From: Zeugodacus cucurbitae
Taxonomy: Eukaryota > Arthropoda > Insecta > Diptera > Tephritidae
Reading direction: 5' to 3'
Assembly: GCF_028554725.1 (NCBI RefSeq)
Contig: NC_071670.1
Coordinates: forward strand, 36,636,001-36,700,000
DNA: 64,000 nt
Position 1 is the stretch's first letter; each line of letters opens with the position of its first letter. Position numbers and translations under genes: made by a program. Positions 22,639-33,713 of the stretch are shown here, one piece after another. The notes under the pieces were generated by a model. It had not been told where the DNA came from, ran no database searches, and saw only the letters and a list, made by a program, of their open reading frames with translations.

Positions 22639-24946
22639 AGTGTAGGCGCTTATTTGCACTTGAGCTGCTGCGTTGCATTGAAAGCGTCGATTTCTCGCAT
22701 CGAAAGTTATTTGTTGCAATAAGCGTTTGCTTAGTTTCGCACACGCTTGCTTTTACACAACATTTGCGCACATTTTCTATTACGCTCGCTTCCTTTTTAT
22801 CTGTGCGCTCATATTGCCTCGGGGATACGGTTATGTTGAAACTTTTAATTGCTTCGCCTCTTGAGGTGCATGCATGATTTTTGTAAAGTTTTTCGCAACG
22901 CAACGCAGCTGCTGCAGCTGTACAATGCGGTGGGTGTTAGGAAATATTCTGTGAAAATTAAATTCAGTGGAGAGGTTTGCATTTCAAAAGTTTTTGATTG
23001 CATTTCTAGTTATTATTTTAATCAGTTTCTATTTGAAACAAAATATTTGGATTCGCTATAATTTCAATTATATCATTTAAATATAAAAAAATTATTATTT
23101 TTTTCATTTTCTAAATAGAGAATTTTTGTACCAAACAAGGCTTTTCTTTACGATGTATGGTATGTACAAATACCAAATAAGTCCCAAATAAATTCCTTAT
23201 TTCATAGTTGAGATCACATGATCCAATGATTCGAGACGGCCAACCGAAGATTCGAAGCGATCGATAAAGTGCATGAGCTCACAGTTTAGATAATAGAGAT
23301 CTCAATAGAAAACAAAGCCCTTCAATGGGTGCTATTATTGGTTAAACAGATCAATACCACAAATGTTGAGGCACAAAAATTCGAACCAAAAAGGCCTTTT
23401 TTCAACACAATGTAGTGGAATACGCACTTTATTTAAAAAAATCTAAAAATAATTTTAAGAAGTATTGTTAGGTTAGGAGTAGGATTCTCTGTTATAATTT
23501 TAAGCTTAGGTTACGGCACCCTTTATTTCAAAGAGATTATTTCCTGAATCAATACCTTAAGCAAAGTGTGTCTCACCCTTAATTTCAAAGAGCTAAGAAA
23601 GCTTGCCTGGTTCAGTGTGCTGAGAGCTCTAAGGGTTTTATCTTTTCGCATTCATTGTCCTTTTACAATAAGTAAATTGAGTCAGAACGAAAATAGTAAT
23701 TATATATACGGTTCTCTGAAGGGGTAACGCTTCCTGCAGTTGTCTACCAATTTTGGAAAAGACCCATAATACTATCAGATTACTATTTGATTTCGTAGTT
23801 CTAGTGAAATTTTTAGTACAATAGTGCGTATACTGCTAGGAGTAATTAGATAACTTTGCGAATTTTATGATACTATCGTTATTCGCTAATGACCATTCGG
23901 TAGTCGAATATGGCATCATTCGATACTATCGATATTTTTCAGCTCTAATGAACATATACATATGAATGAATAGTAAGTGTTGTAGCGACATGAAATATCA
24001 ACTGCACACTCTGGGAATGTCCATCCTTGGTCATTTATTTGATATTATATCTGCTTCATTAAATATGAATGCCAAAATATATTCTAACTTGACGTCATCA
24101 AGGATATCAGTTCCAAGCATGTCACCAACTGAGCCATGAGTCTTTGGGTTATTTAACTTGTGGCTGTGATGTGAATGTGAATTTAGCACCCATAGAGTAT
24201 GCAACGCATGCATACTCCCTGCGGTTGTGTTAGTGACGCCAAAGAAAATGCTTCCAATCTGAATACAAAATTTCAGGATTTGTATCAAGCGCGCAACGCA
24301 TATTATGGATATTATCGAGTACTGTCGGCGGATTCCAACTGTCGAATAACTTCCACATATATGGACCGATAAGGGAGTTTATATTAAGAAAACTTTGGTA
24401 TTTTCAAGACATTTGCAATTTTAAAAGAGAACATTATTTGTTAAAATAACTTAACTCAAAATTACAAACTTGAGTCGGAATATTAAATATTAAAGATTTT
24501 TTTAAATTTAAAATATCATCTGTAAGCTGTCTAAAAAGCGATTAATTTGCAATATTTTTTAGCAGTAGCTAATTGTATTGTACACAAAAAATTATGTTTC
24601 TTTTGCAAAAAAAAATTAAAAATAATTTTTAAAAAAATTTTATGAAAATTCTTATATTTTTTTTAATTTTTGTGCTTCGTGATAAGAATACTAGTTAAAA
24701 TATAATATTTACAAACAAAAAACTTTTCTATAGCCAACAAAAGTAGCATTTCAGCTAGAACTAAAAAACAACAAATCAGTTTTAAAGCCACACAAACACA
24801 CCAGATTGTGCTTTACAAATCGAAATTTTGCAAGTAAGCGATTGCACTAAAAAATTAGGTGACATTTGCAAAAGAAGAACTCACATATACACAGAACATA
24901 AGAAATGAATACGTAAAAAATGAATATAAAAATATAAAATGCTTAC

Positions 24947-25041
24947 AGCTTTAAGCTGAGTAATTTCTTCGGTCTGACTGGTGTATCCCCTCAAAAGCTC
25001 TAAACCGGCAGCGGAAGTCGACGAAATGCGACGCAATTGCT
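24947..25041 (-). CDS. rg: rugose exon (window exon 8), small optional exon, helical
   Basis: This 95-bp exon starts with two bases (AG) after acceptor CTTTCTTTAG and ends phase 0 at GCT/GTAAGC. Joined to the last base of the preceding long exon form it reads EQLRRISSTSAAGLELLRGY, then TSQTEEITQLKA, and continues into VLYDGKL. It has no counterpart I recognise in vertebrate neurobeachin. Support is good splice sites, an open frame and exact phase fit on both sides (1 in, 0 out). It only fits the frame when the long 25215-25662 exon form is used, so the two segments should be included together. Confidence 0.75.
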
Positions 25042-25214
25042 CTAAAGAAAGAAACAGATTACATGCAATAAAGAAAAGCAAAAAAGAAAGAATAAACATA
25101 AAATAAAAACAAATATCTTCAAAATTAAGTAAAAATCACTTCGCACAAACAAAGAATGCGTAATAAAGCAACAATAAAAAATAGAAGCAAAAATAAATTA
25201 AAACAAAAAAATAC

Positions 25215-25662
25215 CAAAGGATGTATTTCCGGTTGGCAAATGACACAAAGGATCTGTGATGATTTTGTTGTTGTCACCGACGCTCGCAGCGCCGCCGCCA
25301 AACTGATTGTTGTTTGCACTCGCAGCTGTTTGATTTCCGCCAGCGCTGTTGGCGTTCGCCGCTGCCGCCGCCGCCGTCGGTTGTGTGGCGTCAGCACCGC
25401 CGGCCGTCTGATCGACGACCACTACACCGCCCAGCGCATTGAGCACCGCATTGGTCGAGGCGTTGCGTGCTGAGAGCACAGCGCGCACCTTCGCAAAGGC
25501 CGCACTCAAATCGAGCTTCTCATCGGCCCAGTCGATGGCCTGTGCCTCCTGTTCGGCGAGCAGCACCGTCGTCGATATAGTGTTGTTGCTGTTGTTCTGA
25601 CTCACCCGTTTGTGATTGTCCGGCAGGTTCAAATAGCACTCGTTGTCGAAGCGGAATTGCGA
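25215..25662 (-). CDS. rg: rugose exon (window exon 7), end of LamG-like domain plus Ala/Asn-rich insert
   Basis: The exon opens after acceptor CACACACAG, phase 0, with SQFRFDNECYLNLPDNHKR (19 codons, 25606-25662), the conserved end of the LamG-like domain. The frame then stays open for another 130 codons that are low complexity: polar Asn/Ser, a helical patch AIDWADEKLDLSAAFAKVRAV, then Val, Ala, Asn and Gly runs. It ends phase 1 at a weak donor, TTTG/GTATTT. As I recall vertebrate paralogs, NHK(R/Q) joins directly to VLYDGKL with no insert. A strong donor-like GTGAGT sits exactly after NHKR (25600-25605), so the 3' 391 bp may be optional. Conserved part 0.95; long form 0.75. Confidence 0.85.
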
Positions 25663-26352
25663 CTGTGTGTGGAGAGAGAGGCAAACGGCGTTGTTGTCGG
25701 TTTTTCAATTGTAAAATAGAAATTACGCAGATGAGAAATTTAATTAGAATTGTATCATCAAATAATTTTAAATTTTTGAGTTTTTTTAAATTTGTTTAAT
25801 TTAAAAAATAAAAATATTTTAGTTAAAAAATTAATTTTATGATTTTTTAAACAGTTTGCACATTTAACGGTACACATTTTAGTGTTGTTGTAATTTTTGA
25901 ATTTTTTTTGTTGGCATGTGTTAAAGTGCGCAGTGCAAGCATATTCAGCAAGTAGAAGTAGAGAAGAAGAAAAAGAACAAAGTGACAATGGTGAGTCGAT
26001 GTTGTAGTTTTTATAGTTTTAAAATAAAACTGTACATACTTTACACCGATTTTTACGCAAATATTGAACGTAAAAAGCCAGTGCTATGATAAAAATGTAT
26101 TATAAATTTTGTTTATATTTTTTTTATTTAAATACTTTTGTTTAACTCATTTATTTATTATAATTTTTTTATTTATAAATTATTTATTTTATTTTATTTT
26201 ATTTTATATTTATAATTTTTTTTATATTTTTTTTTCATGAAAAAATATATATTTTTATAAACTGTATATTATAGATACTCTTTTTTATTTATTATTATTT
26301 TTCCAAATATTTTTTTTTTTTTCATTTATAACTTGTAATACAGTGCACTCAC
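25663..26352 (-). other. rugose intron, 690 bp
   Basis: Strongly AT-rich (25740-26330) with long T and TTTTA runs; GTGAGT donor, CACACAG acceptor. Confidence 0.85.
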
Positions 26353-26499
26353 CTTATAACCGGGCCCCAGGCGATGCATCGCGCAAATCTGCTGCGTTGT
26401 CAGCGCTTCGCTGAATAGATAAATCGCTGACATTTGCCCGCAAAAGACACGCTCCTCATCCAGTTCGGGCGTTGCGCCGATGTAACACTTGTCAAATGG
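26353..26499 (-). CDS. rg: rugose exon (window exon 6), LamG-like domain
   Basis: This exon is 147 bp, 49 codons, phase 0 on both sides, between acceptor TTTACTTGCAG and donor AAG/GTGAGT. The product reads [20 protein letters not shown], then [13 protein letters not shown] and [11 protein letters not shown]. The motifs FDKCxxGx, RVFCGQMxAxYLFSEAL and LGPGYK are standard for neurobeachin/LRBA/rugose. It forms the closing strands of the jelly roll. The next exon continues SQFRFDNECYLNLP. Confidence 0.95.
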
Positions 26500-26578
26500 C
26501 TGCAAGTAAAGCGCGAGATGATGCACATTTTGTTAGTATGATAGCATTTTATTCATTAAAATTCCGATTGGCACTTAC

Positions 26579-26698
26579 ATCGTTTGTGGAAACGAACCAC
26601 GCCATTTCGGTACTGGACGCCAATTGTCCATTAACGAGGCACTTTATTTCGCTTTTCGTCCAACGATTATATATGTACACTATGGCAATCATGTACCA
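26579..26698 (-). CDS. rg: rugose exon (window exon 5), LamG-like domain
   Basis: This exon is 120 bp, exactly 40 codons, phase 0 on both sides. It follows acceptor AATTGCAG and ends GAT/GTAAGT. It reads WYMIAIVYIYNRWTKSEIK, then CLVNGQLASSTEMAWFVSTND. The IYNRWxxSEIxCxVNGQL pattern is family-specific. Because it is symmetric (0-0), skipping would keep the frame but remove two beta strands, so constitutive inclusion is likely. Only 79 bp separate it from the next exon, the shortest intron in the window. Confidence 0.94.
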
Positions 26699-27521
26699 CT
26701 GCAATTATGACAATAAAAGGGGGCGTTTAAATATTTCTGATTGAAAATTTATCTTAAAATTAAATTAAGTCTAGAGTAGTGAGGTTAGAGCGCATTTTAA
26801 TTCATTTAAAAATATTGCTTAAATAGTGTTTGATTTCGCTTTCCTTCTAAATACAATTATATATAATGTCAAATATGATATCTAACTTTTAATGTGAGCA
26901 TTGAAGGGTTAAAGTGAGGTTTTCAATTGAGAGTTTTCTATAACAAATCATGAATGCTGTTTTTAACCTGTTTTAAAACAATATACCCGAAGTTTTAGTT
27001 TTAGGAAACACATTTAAGAAACGTTAAACCTAAGTTAACACAGTGGTGGTAATCTTAACCCTTAGATTATATGTATTTTTAGTATAATTTGAAAAAAGTC
27101 TAGTTTTATGTAGCGGTATATATTTGTTAATATTACTTTATGAAAGTGAAGTGAATCAAATACATAGTCACCCAATTACTGTTTTTGATATCATTGGTCT
27201 TAACTCGAAATAGTTGTTCGGGTCGCAGTGACCGTATATAATAACTATATTCCCGATGGGTTAATTTCATAGTGAAATCTGGATGTCGAAACCATCAAAT
27301 ATGAAGCGGAAGTGGTTAGATAATGTAATTTCACACCAAATCACTGCTGCTAATTACACCAATTACGCCGAGTGCACGTACCTTCCAATCTCCACTTCTA
27401 TCAACCATTAAAGCTAAACCACTCATAAAAGGTAAAATATTGTAACCTTTTAAGTTCAAAAAAATATAAATGTTTCAAATCACCCCCACCACCGAGTGCT
27501 ATTAACTAGCGCAGTACTCAC
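26699..27521 (-). other. rugose intron, 823 bp
   Basis: Plain intron; nothing recognised. Confidence 0.85.
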
Positions 27522-27648
27522 CTTTCTCGGTTGAAATTCATATTTCACACAATGCTGGAAACCTTTGCCTTTGACTTTCATCGATGTCAGCACCAGACAA
27601 TTGCCAACAAAATGAGCCGTATAGCCGACGCCTTTCGATGTTTTAAAG
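27522..27648 (-). CDS. rg: rugose exon (window exon 4), LamG-like domain
   Basis: This 127-bp exon starts with one base after acceptor TTTCAG and ends phase 0 at AAG/GTGAGT. It encodes FKTSKGVGYTAHFVGN, then LVLTSMKVKGKGFQHCVKYE and FQPRK. The segment GKGFQHCVKYxFxPxKWYM is a near-invariant hallmark of neurobeachin-type BEACH proteins, and the final WYM comes from the next exon. It supplies central beta strands of the jelly roll. Confidence 0.95.
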
Positions 27649-28263
27649 CTGAAATGAGAATGAGAGCGCAAAATTGAAACCAAATTTTTCACAAATTCGT
27701 AAGTGTCTTGCTAGCAAATGAATGAAGGCGACAACAATGGCCATGAAGATGCCAAGCCAGAAATTTGAACAAAATGAATGAAGCGCAGAAGAAAATGAAG
27801 CAAATTAGTAGCGATTGCTTGAAAGTGGTAGCCGTAGTCGAAGCAGGACTCCAGCACTTTGGCACTCTTATAAATGAAATGAACGATATAACGGTATGAG
27901 TACCGTTACAATGAGTCTCGTTCGTTGCCCAACTGACTGGGGAGGAATTAATGAATTGCAAATTGCAGCAATATTTCAAATTAATTAAATCAAATGGTAT
28001 ACCATTAGGATGGAATAACGGAACGAACGATGGACAAAAGCATGAAATGAAACGTAAATGAAAGTGGTGCGCAAAGCAAATGCATAAACGGGCATGAAAG
28101 TAATAAAAGCGATATTGAGAAAAATGTATAAAGCGGTAAGAGTTGCCGCTGGAAATGGACTAAACAGAAATCTGCACGAAAACATTTACAGTTATTAGCG
28201 TGTTTGAGCATTTGTTAGACCTTTTAGTATATACTATGTATGTATGTATGTATTTATACTCAC
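27649..28263 (-). other. rugose intron, 615 bp
   Basis: It has simple GAAATGAAxG-like purine-rich stretches (about 27710-28150) and a TATG microsatellite near 28235. No exon. Confidence 0.85.
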
Positions 28264-28385
28264 CAATAGAGGTAGGGCTTCTCGCGCTCGATATTCACCG
28301 AATTAATAGGATCCAAACGAAACCACGTTGTAAATGTAAAGCCATTTTCGTATGGCCATTTCGCTAGCGGCGGCAGTACCATAGC
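28264..28385 (-). CDS. rg: rugose exon (window exon 3), start of concanavalin A/laminin-G-like domain
   Basis: No long ORF marks this exon; I found it from conserved sequence. After acceptor CTTATAG it reads [15 protein letters not shown], then [11 protein letters not shown] and EREKPYLY, and ends with two bases (TG) at donor GTGAGT. TG plus C from the next exon gives Cys (YLYC-FKTSKG), matching the family. Phase is 0 in, 2 out; length 122 bp. In neurobeachin and LRBA this region is the first half of a LamG/ConA-like jelly roll in the middle of the helical repeats. The FTFxTWFR strand is diagnostic. Confidence 0.94.
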
Positions 28386-31300
28386 CTATAAGGAGCAGAA
28401 TAGAAAGAAGAAAGGAAGAACATATCAATAAATGTGCGAGATTTAGAGTGCCTGCGGAATTTATGACTATCTTAATTAGCTTCATTTAACATTTTTAAGG
28501 CTCGAACAGTACGAGTGTATTTAAGACTATGTTCAATTGTTTTTGAGTGGGTCATTAGTGTATCGAATTTGTAACAACTTTTTTGCATGATTTTGAGTTT
28601 AAGTTAAAGCAAAGTAAAGTTGAAAATAACTTAAATTTAAATAAACCAATTGTTCTTGATTACTTTAGTCTTTATTTAAAGAAAAGAAAATTATTATAAG
28701 TTAAATGCATTTCTCAAGAATTAAAAAGTTATGACTGAGACTGAGAAAAGCTCTACAAAAGTGAATTTGATACGAAAGAGTATACGAATACCTAACCTAT
28801 AACCTTCATTTTCAACGAGAGACGATTACTAAGGCAAACACTGAAACACTGCCATTTTGTTTGCTTAGCTGATATGATTAGTTCGATTCGCTACTCTCTA
28901 AAGCTTAACTAATCGAATACAACAAGTATTAGATACTGAAAATGGTCTCTAAACAGACGTATTCAGCTCAAATAAAATAGAGAAATATCCGAGGAATTTG
29001 AGCTCAAGTTGAGGCGGATTCATTATATGAGAATCGGAATTGTTGGCGAACTGAAAGCGAAGTGAATCAGCATTATCAGTCATTATAAGAACTCTTATTA
29101 GAGACCAGCAAGTCACGCATTAAGGTATATCTTGAAATATGCTTACTAGGATCACTTCTACATGTCAATTATTGAGTATTTTTTAAGAATGGTTAGGGAC
29201 CACTCGTTGGTATTGTATGTACGCTACGGTAATCTGAAGGAGTAGACAATTTTGTCAATGATTCTAATTTCAGATATTATAGTACAAGTAGATTAAGAAC
29301 TCTAACGACAAAATTTATGCTCAAAAACTCAAAAAATAAATATGGATTAAGGTGTCACTTGCAACAGAAATATATATTATTAAAGTATATTTATTATGGA
29401 AATAAGGGTTTGCAGTCTATGGTATTTAGAGAAGAAAAATAACAGCATCTTTTAAGGAAAAGCAGCAAATCGCTAGCACTAACGAATATTAAACACATTT
29501 CGCAAGACTTATAACTTCATAAACGCCGATTATCATACACACAAATGATTTTACCACACCTTTCCGGGCAAATAGCAGCTCGAAACTGGAAAGTCATTTC
29601 CTATGTGGCTAAAGACAGCGGAGACAACGGCAGCAGCTTTGGCAGGCAAATAAAATAGTCCAGGCGCACAGTTGAAGCAAGTTTGCATGACATTACAATA
29701 CACAAAGTTCACTGCTGGCATTTGGCTGCTTACTAGCAAGCAGCATACAGCTACTACTGCTTCTACGCCTGTGGGTATGCAATAACCACATTGTTAGTTT
29801 GCTTATTTGCAAGCATTTCATGCGAAAGTGTGTGGCATATGGCATTACAACTTGCAATATTCGCAATGCGAATGAATTGAACAAGTGCTGGAAGGGGGAG
29901 TGCTCTAGATATAAAGACCTATGCGTGCTAACACTAATATGGCAAGTCGAGTGTATGTGCTGCAGAAAAGATACTATTGCTTTGTATTAGAACCAGTTTA
30001 TGTATGCATGCGACTCTTCTTTGTTTTTGCCCGCTTGTGTTGGTTGCAGATCATAAATCAATATCTACTTCTTACTTGCTGCAGAAAAATCGAGAGGAAA
30101 TGAAGTTTATGATTTATGACACAATCTATGTGCGAGTAACGGTGCTTGTAGTTGTTTGGGGGCTTGTTGTTGTTGCCAACGCACTGCTGTAGTCACTTAG
30201 TGACTTTTGTAACCTTTGGTTTGGCTTTAGGTTGCCAATTCGTTTGTGTTTTGTTGCTTGTGACTCGATTGGGCGACCGAAATCGCTTGGGGACTGCAGT
30301 GTCATTTGACCCAAGGGATGATTTATTGAGATAATATTTGCAGCAATTGTACTTATTTTGTTGCAAATTGAATGCGGTTGAAAATATAAAGTATTTGCTT
30401 GAAGTCAGAAAAGAAACTTTATTGCAGAATATTTTTTTACCCAAGTATCATGAGCTTACAAACTACTGAGATCGAGACAAAAGCTTTGTAAAGGTTTCAC
30501 ATATTGAGTTGCTGCATTTTTAGCGAAAGAAATAGAAAAACGAGTAATTGTTAAAAAAAAATTACTCGAAAAAAGCCCTCTAAAAGCTCTGTGCTGAACA
30601 AAGCTCTACAGAAGTCAGACATCACTAAATTGCGCAGTTCTTAAGTTATCCTTAACAGAAAACATTCGCTTCATCCAAAAAACTCAAAAGCAGACGAGCA
30701 GAAAAGCTTTCTCGAACTTTTTAATAACTTTTATATTCCCAAGCTTTTATATTTATAATCTGGTCTAGTTTTTTTCAAATAATTCTTGTCTACTACCGTT
30801 AATCATTACTGATAAAGTTGACAGACAGTATAAAACCAAAGCACCATAATGAATGCTGCTTATCCAAAGCTTTAAGAGCTTTAAGCTTTCTTATTACTTT
30901 TATTACTTTGAACTCCCCAGAGCCACTAAGTAATATCTTAATATCGCGCAACGCAAAAATTTAGAACATTATTTTGAAAACAACAACAACAAATCGAAAA
31001 ATCGCATTTCAACGTTTCGCATTTTCCAACAACTGTCAACACGAATACTCATCGCTCAGCGATTCACAATCAATTCTCGTTTCGTAAACTATTTTTGGCG
31101 CGTTTGTGACGCTAAGTATGCCCTGAAGGCCCGCATAAGCGGCACAAGAGGAATTTGGGCGCTGTGAAAATGCAAAAACCGAAAACAAATGGCGGAGAGC
31201 GAAGAATAAAAAGAAAACAAAACATTGCCGTACAAAAAGTGGTGAATAAAATGATCGAATTGTTGTTGTTTATGTGGTAGGCTGGCTGGTGGCAACGCTG

Positions 31301-32326
31301 TTGGCAACTTTGTACGCAACTTTGCGAACAATTCCATTTGTTGTTGTTATTGTTGGCTATTGTTGTGCTCATTGTCGTTGCCGAGGCAAAATGCTGATGT
31401 TGATATTGTTGTTGTTGCTGTCGTCCATAATAGAGTTGGGAATAATTTTGACCAATTTATTAGTGAAATGCGTTACCAGGGAATATCGTCAAGCTACCGA
31501 ACTCATTTCGACAAAAAACCGCAAGCCCCAGCCCTTTTTGTGGCTATCGCTCTTGTTGTTGTTGTTGCTAAAACAATTTCGGTTTTTCGCCATTGTTTCA
31601 CTGTGTTTTGTTTTTATTTTTATTTTTGTTTTGTGTTTTCTTTTTTTCTGCACTCACTGCTGTCATCATTGCTGCCGGGCATTCGCAATTTTGTCAGCCA
31701 TTCCCTTTCGCCGCAGGGGAGTTACATGAGCGCCGGTGCTTTGCTAGCAAAACTTTGCCAATATTTTGGATATTTCAATGGAAAAGTTATGCAAAAATCA
31801 CACACACACACACGCACTTACATGTAAAAAATAATTTCGAGAAATGTACGTTGAAATGCTGTGCTACACACACAAACAAACGCACTCTAAAGTTGTTGAA
31901 ATGCAAAGGCGCCCGAAAAAAAGGAGGAGAAGGAAAAAGTGGAAAGTTGTGACACCGTCGCATCGCTTGTGCCAGCCAAATTGAAATATGAAGCAATGAA
32001 ATTTTGAAATTTCGAAATTGGCAACGCAGTTATTCTCTACGCTGTCCAGACGTGTTTGTTGTTGTTGCCGTGTAAAAAAGTTGTCGTGACTACAAAGGCA
32101 TTTGATAAGGGTTGCGTTGCCCGCCTTTTGATGTCGCAATCACTAAGCGAAATTGGAAAATGCGAAAGCGAAAAATAAAATTAAAAACAACAACAAAGGC
32201 AACATGAAAGTATTCAAAGTGAAAAAAAATGTAGAAAGTTTCGCCAGTTTGTTGTTACATACGAAAGTTCAAAAGTTATTTGCATTTTTCCACAGCAGCC
32301 TCGTAGTTGTTTAACAACTTTTTTTC

Positions 32327-32347
32327 GCTCTCTCTCTCTCTCTCTCT
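32327..32347 (+). repeat. (CT)10 microsatellite / GAGA-type tract
   Basis: A CT run of about 20 bp preceded by TTTTTTTCG. It could bind GAGA factor but has no TATA box nearby. Confidence 0.9.
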
Positions 32348-32689
32348 TCTTCTTAACAACCTCATCATGTTTTTAATGTAATGCGTAATTTTTGGAAATC
32401 AATTCGTCATCATGCCGGTATAATTTTTGGCTGCTGTATCTAACTCTTCTTCTCTGCCGGAAAACCAGTCAAAGCATTTCATATTCATGAATGGTATCAT
32501 AAAAGTAATTAACTTGTGCCCAAAACAGTAGAGAGTACTTTATATTCAATAGTTTGTAGACAGTTAGTGGTTTTAAAGAAGTATTTGAAGAAATATTTGG
32601 CTGAATATTTGTAGTTTAAGGCTTTAGGTAAATCTTTGGAACTTTATTTTTCATTTTCAGAGGGACTTTCATTTTTATAAATCCATATA

Positions 32690-33260
32690 TTTTGGGTGAA
32701 AATTTTAATATTTTACAATATATCCAAGACTATACGCTCACATAATTTTACTAAGATATCTGACATATTAACCGATATATGCGGAATAAGGCCCACCGTA
32801 TTTTTGAAAAACCTATAATTAGGTATATGGGAACTAAGCGAAGTTATTATCCGATTTTAACAATTTTTGGTACAAAACTACATAATTAGAAGAAAAATAT
32901 TCCCTCCGAATTACATTAAAATATCTAAGAGAATTACCGATAGTTTTGGTGAAAAATTAGCCTTAGGCACTTTCCAGGAGTGATGCCACAGCACAAATAC
33001 AGTATTTGTGAAAGTTTTATTGGTTTGCGAGATATACAAAAAAAAATTTTTGGGAGCTGGGCCATTGTACAAAATTTTACTTTATATGTTTCTGTGTTTT
33101 CGGTTTTCGTCATTTTGTGGGCGTGGCAGTGTTCTCAGAAACATGTGTACCAAGATATCTTAATTTTTACTCAAGTTATCTGTTGCACGATCGGACGGAC
33201 AGATATACATCGGGATTTGAACTTCACTCTTAATAATTTTGTTACGATAGTAAACATTTA
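32690..33260 (+). repeat. Diverged interspersed repeat with GTGGGCGTGGCAGTG...CGGACGGACAGA motif
   Basis: This segment carries, in order, a TATATG..GGGAACTAAG stretch, GTGGGCGTGGCAGTG (33117-33131), ACATGTGTACCAAGATATCT, TTTTTACTCAAGTTA and CGATCGGACGGACAGATATACATC. From memory this order is a very common degenerate sequence in Drosophila and tephritid genomes, tied to old transposable elements. The exact element is not identifiable here, and the boundaries are approximate. Confidence 0.55.
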
Positions 33261-33633
33261 TTTGTATTACTTATTCTCTCGGAAGGACTATTTATTTGAA
33301 TATATTATAAGACGGGACTCACATCATCTGTTATTATACAATAAAATATTGATATAAATTAATAACCTATAAGAAGGCTGAAAATAAAAATAATCTGACA
33401 ACCTTCAATTTGAAAATAACCATTACAGTTATCGATTTTGGTAGTGGCGCTGAAATGTATGCTACGAAAATATGTGACAAACTCATTTTTATGTTAATAT
33501 AAATTTCATTGTAGTATGAAAAAAATGTTCGGTCTAAATGTTGTCGGCATATTCAGAGAGTAAGATCTACGAACATTCATTAATATTTCATCACAGAAAA
33601 CTATTCCCTTTACTTCTCTATCTTTAACTCTTA

Positions 33634-33713
33634 CTCTCTCTCTCTCTCACTCTCGAAGATGTCACTGAGTGACCAGTATAAAAAGGCATTTGTTATAACC
33701 TTTCAATTCAGTT
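33634..33713 (+). promoter_or_regulatory. Candidate TATA/initiator promoter with GAGA-type repeat, heat-shock-like
   Basis: The order is (CT)n at 33634-33648 (GAGA-factor type), CTCGAAGATG, a clean TATAAAAAGGC at 33677, and an initiator TTCAGTT with A at 33710, 33 bp downstream. The initiator context CAATTCAGTTCAAGAACAAA resembles, from memory, the Drosophila hsp70 start. I see no clear heat-shock element trimers and no long ORF downstream (the first ATG, about 33808, stops after one codon). It could drive a noncoding RNA antisense to rugose, or be a relic of an LTR or retroposed gene. Confidence 0.4.

Larger units (their letters stand above)
18677..24946 (-). other. rugose intron, about 6.3 kb
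   Basis: It contains the 15-bp tandem repeat at 20295, a TG microsatellite, and a more GC-rich patch about 22100-22900 with small open frames on both strands that look non-coding. No exon was seen. Confidence 0.8.

Noticed and set aside
31274..31827. Overlapping plus-strand frames of 151 and 155 codons rich in Leu, Val and Phe
   Set aside because: Derived from TTG/TTT-rich simple sequence; two frames are equally open and neither shows a protein family or sensible initiation context.
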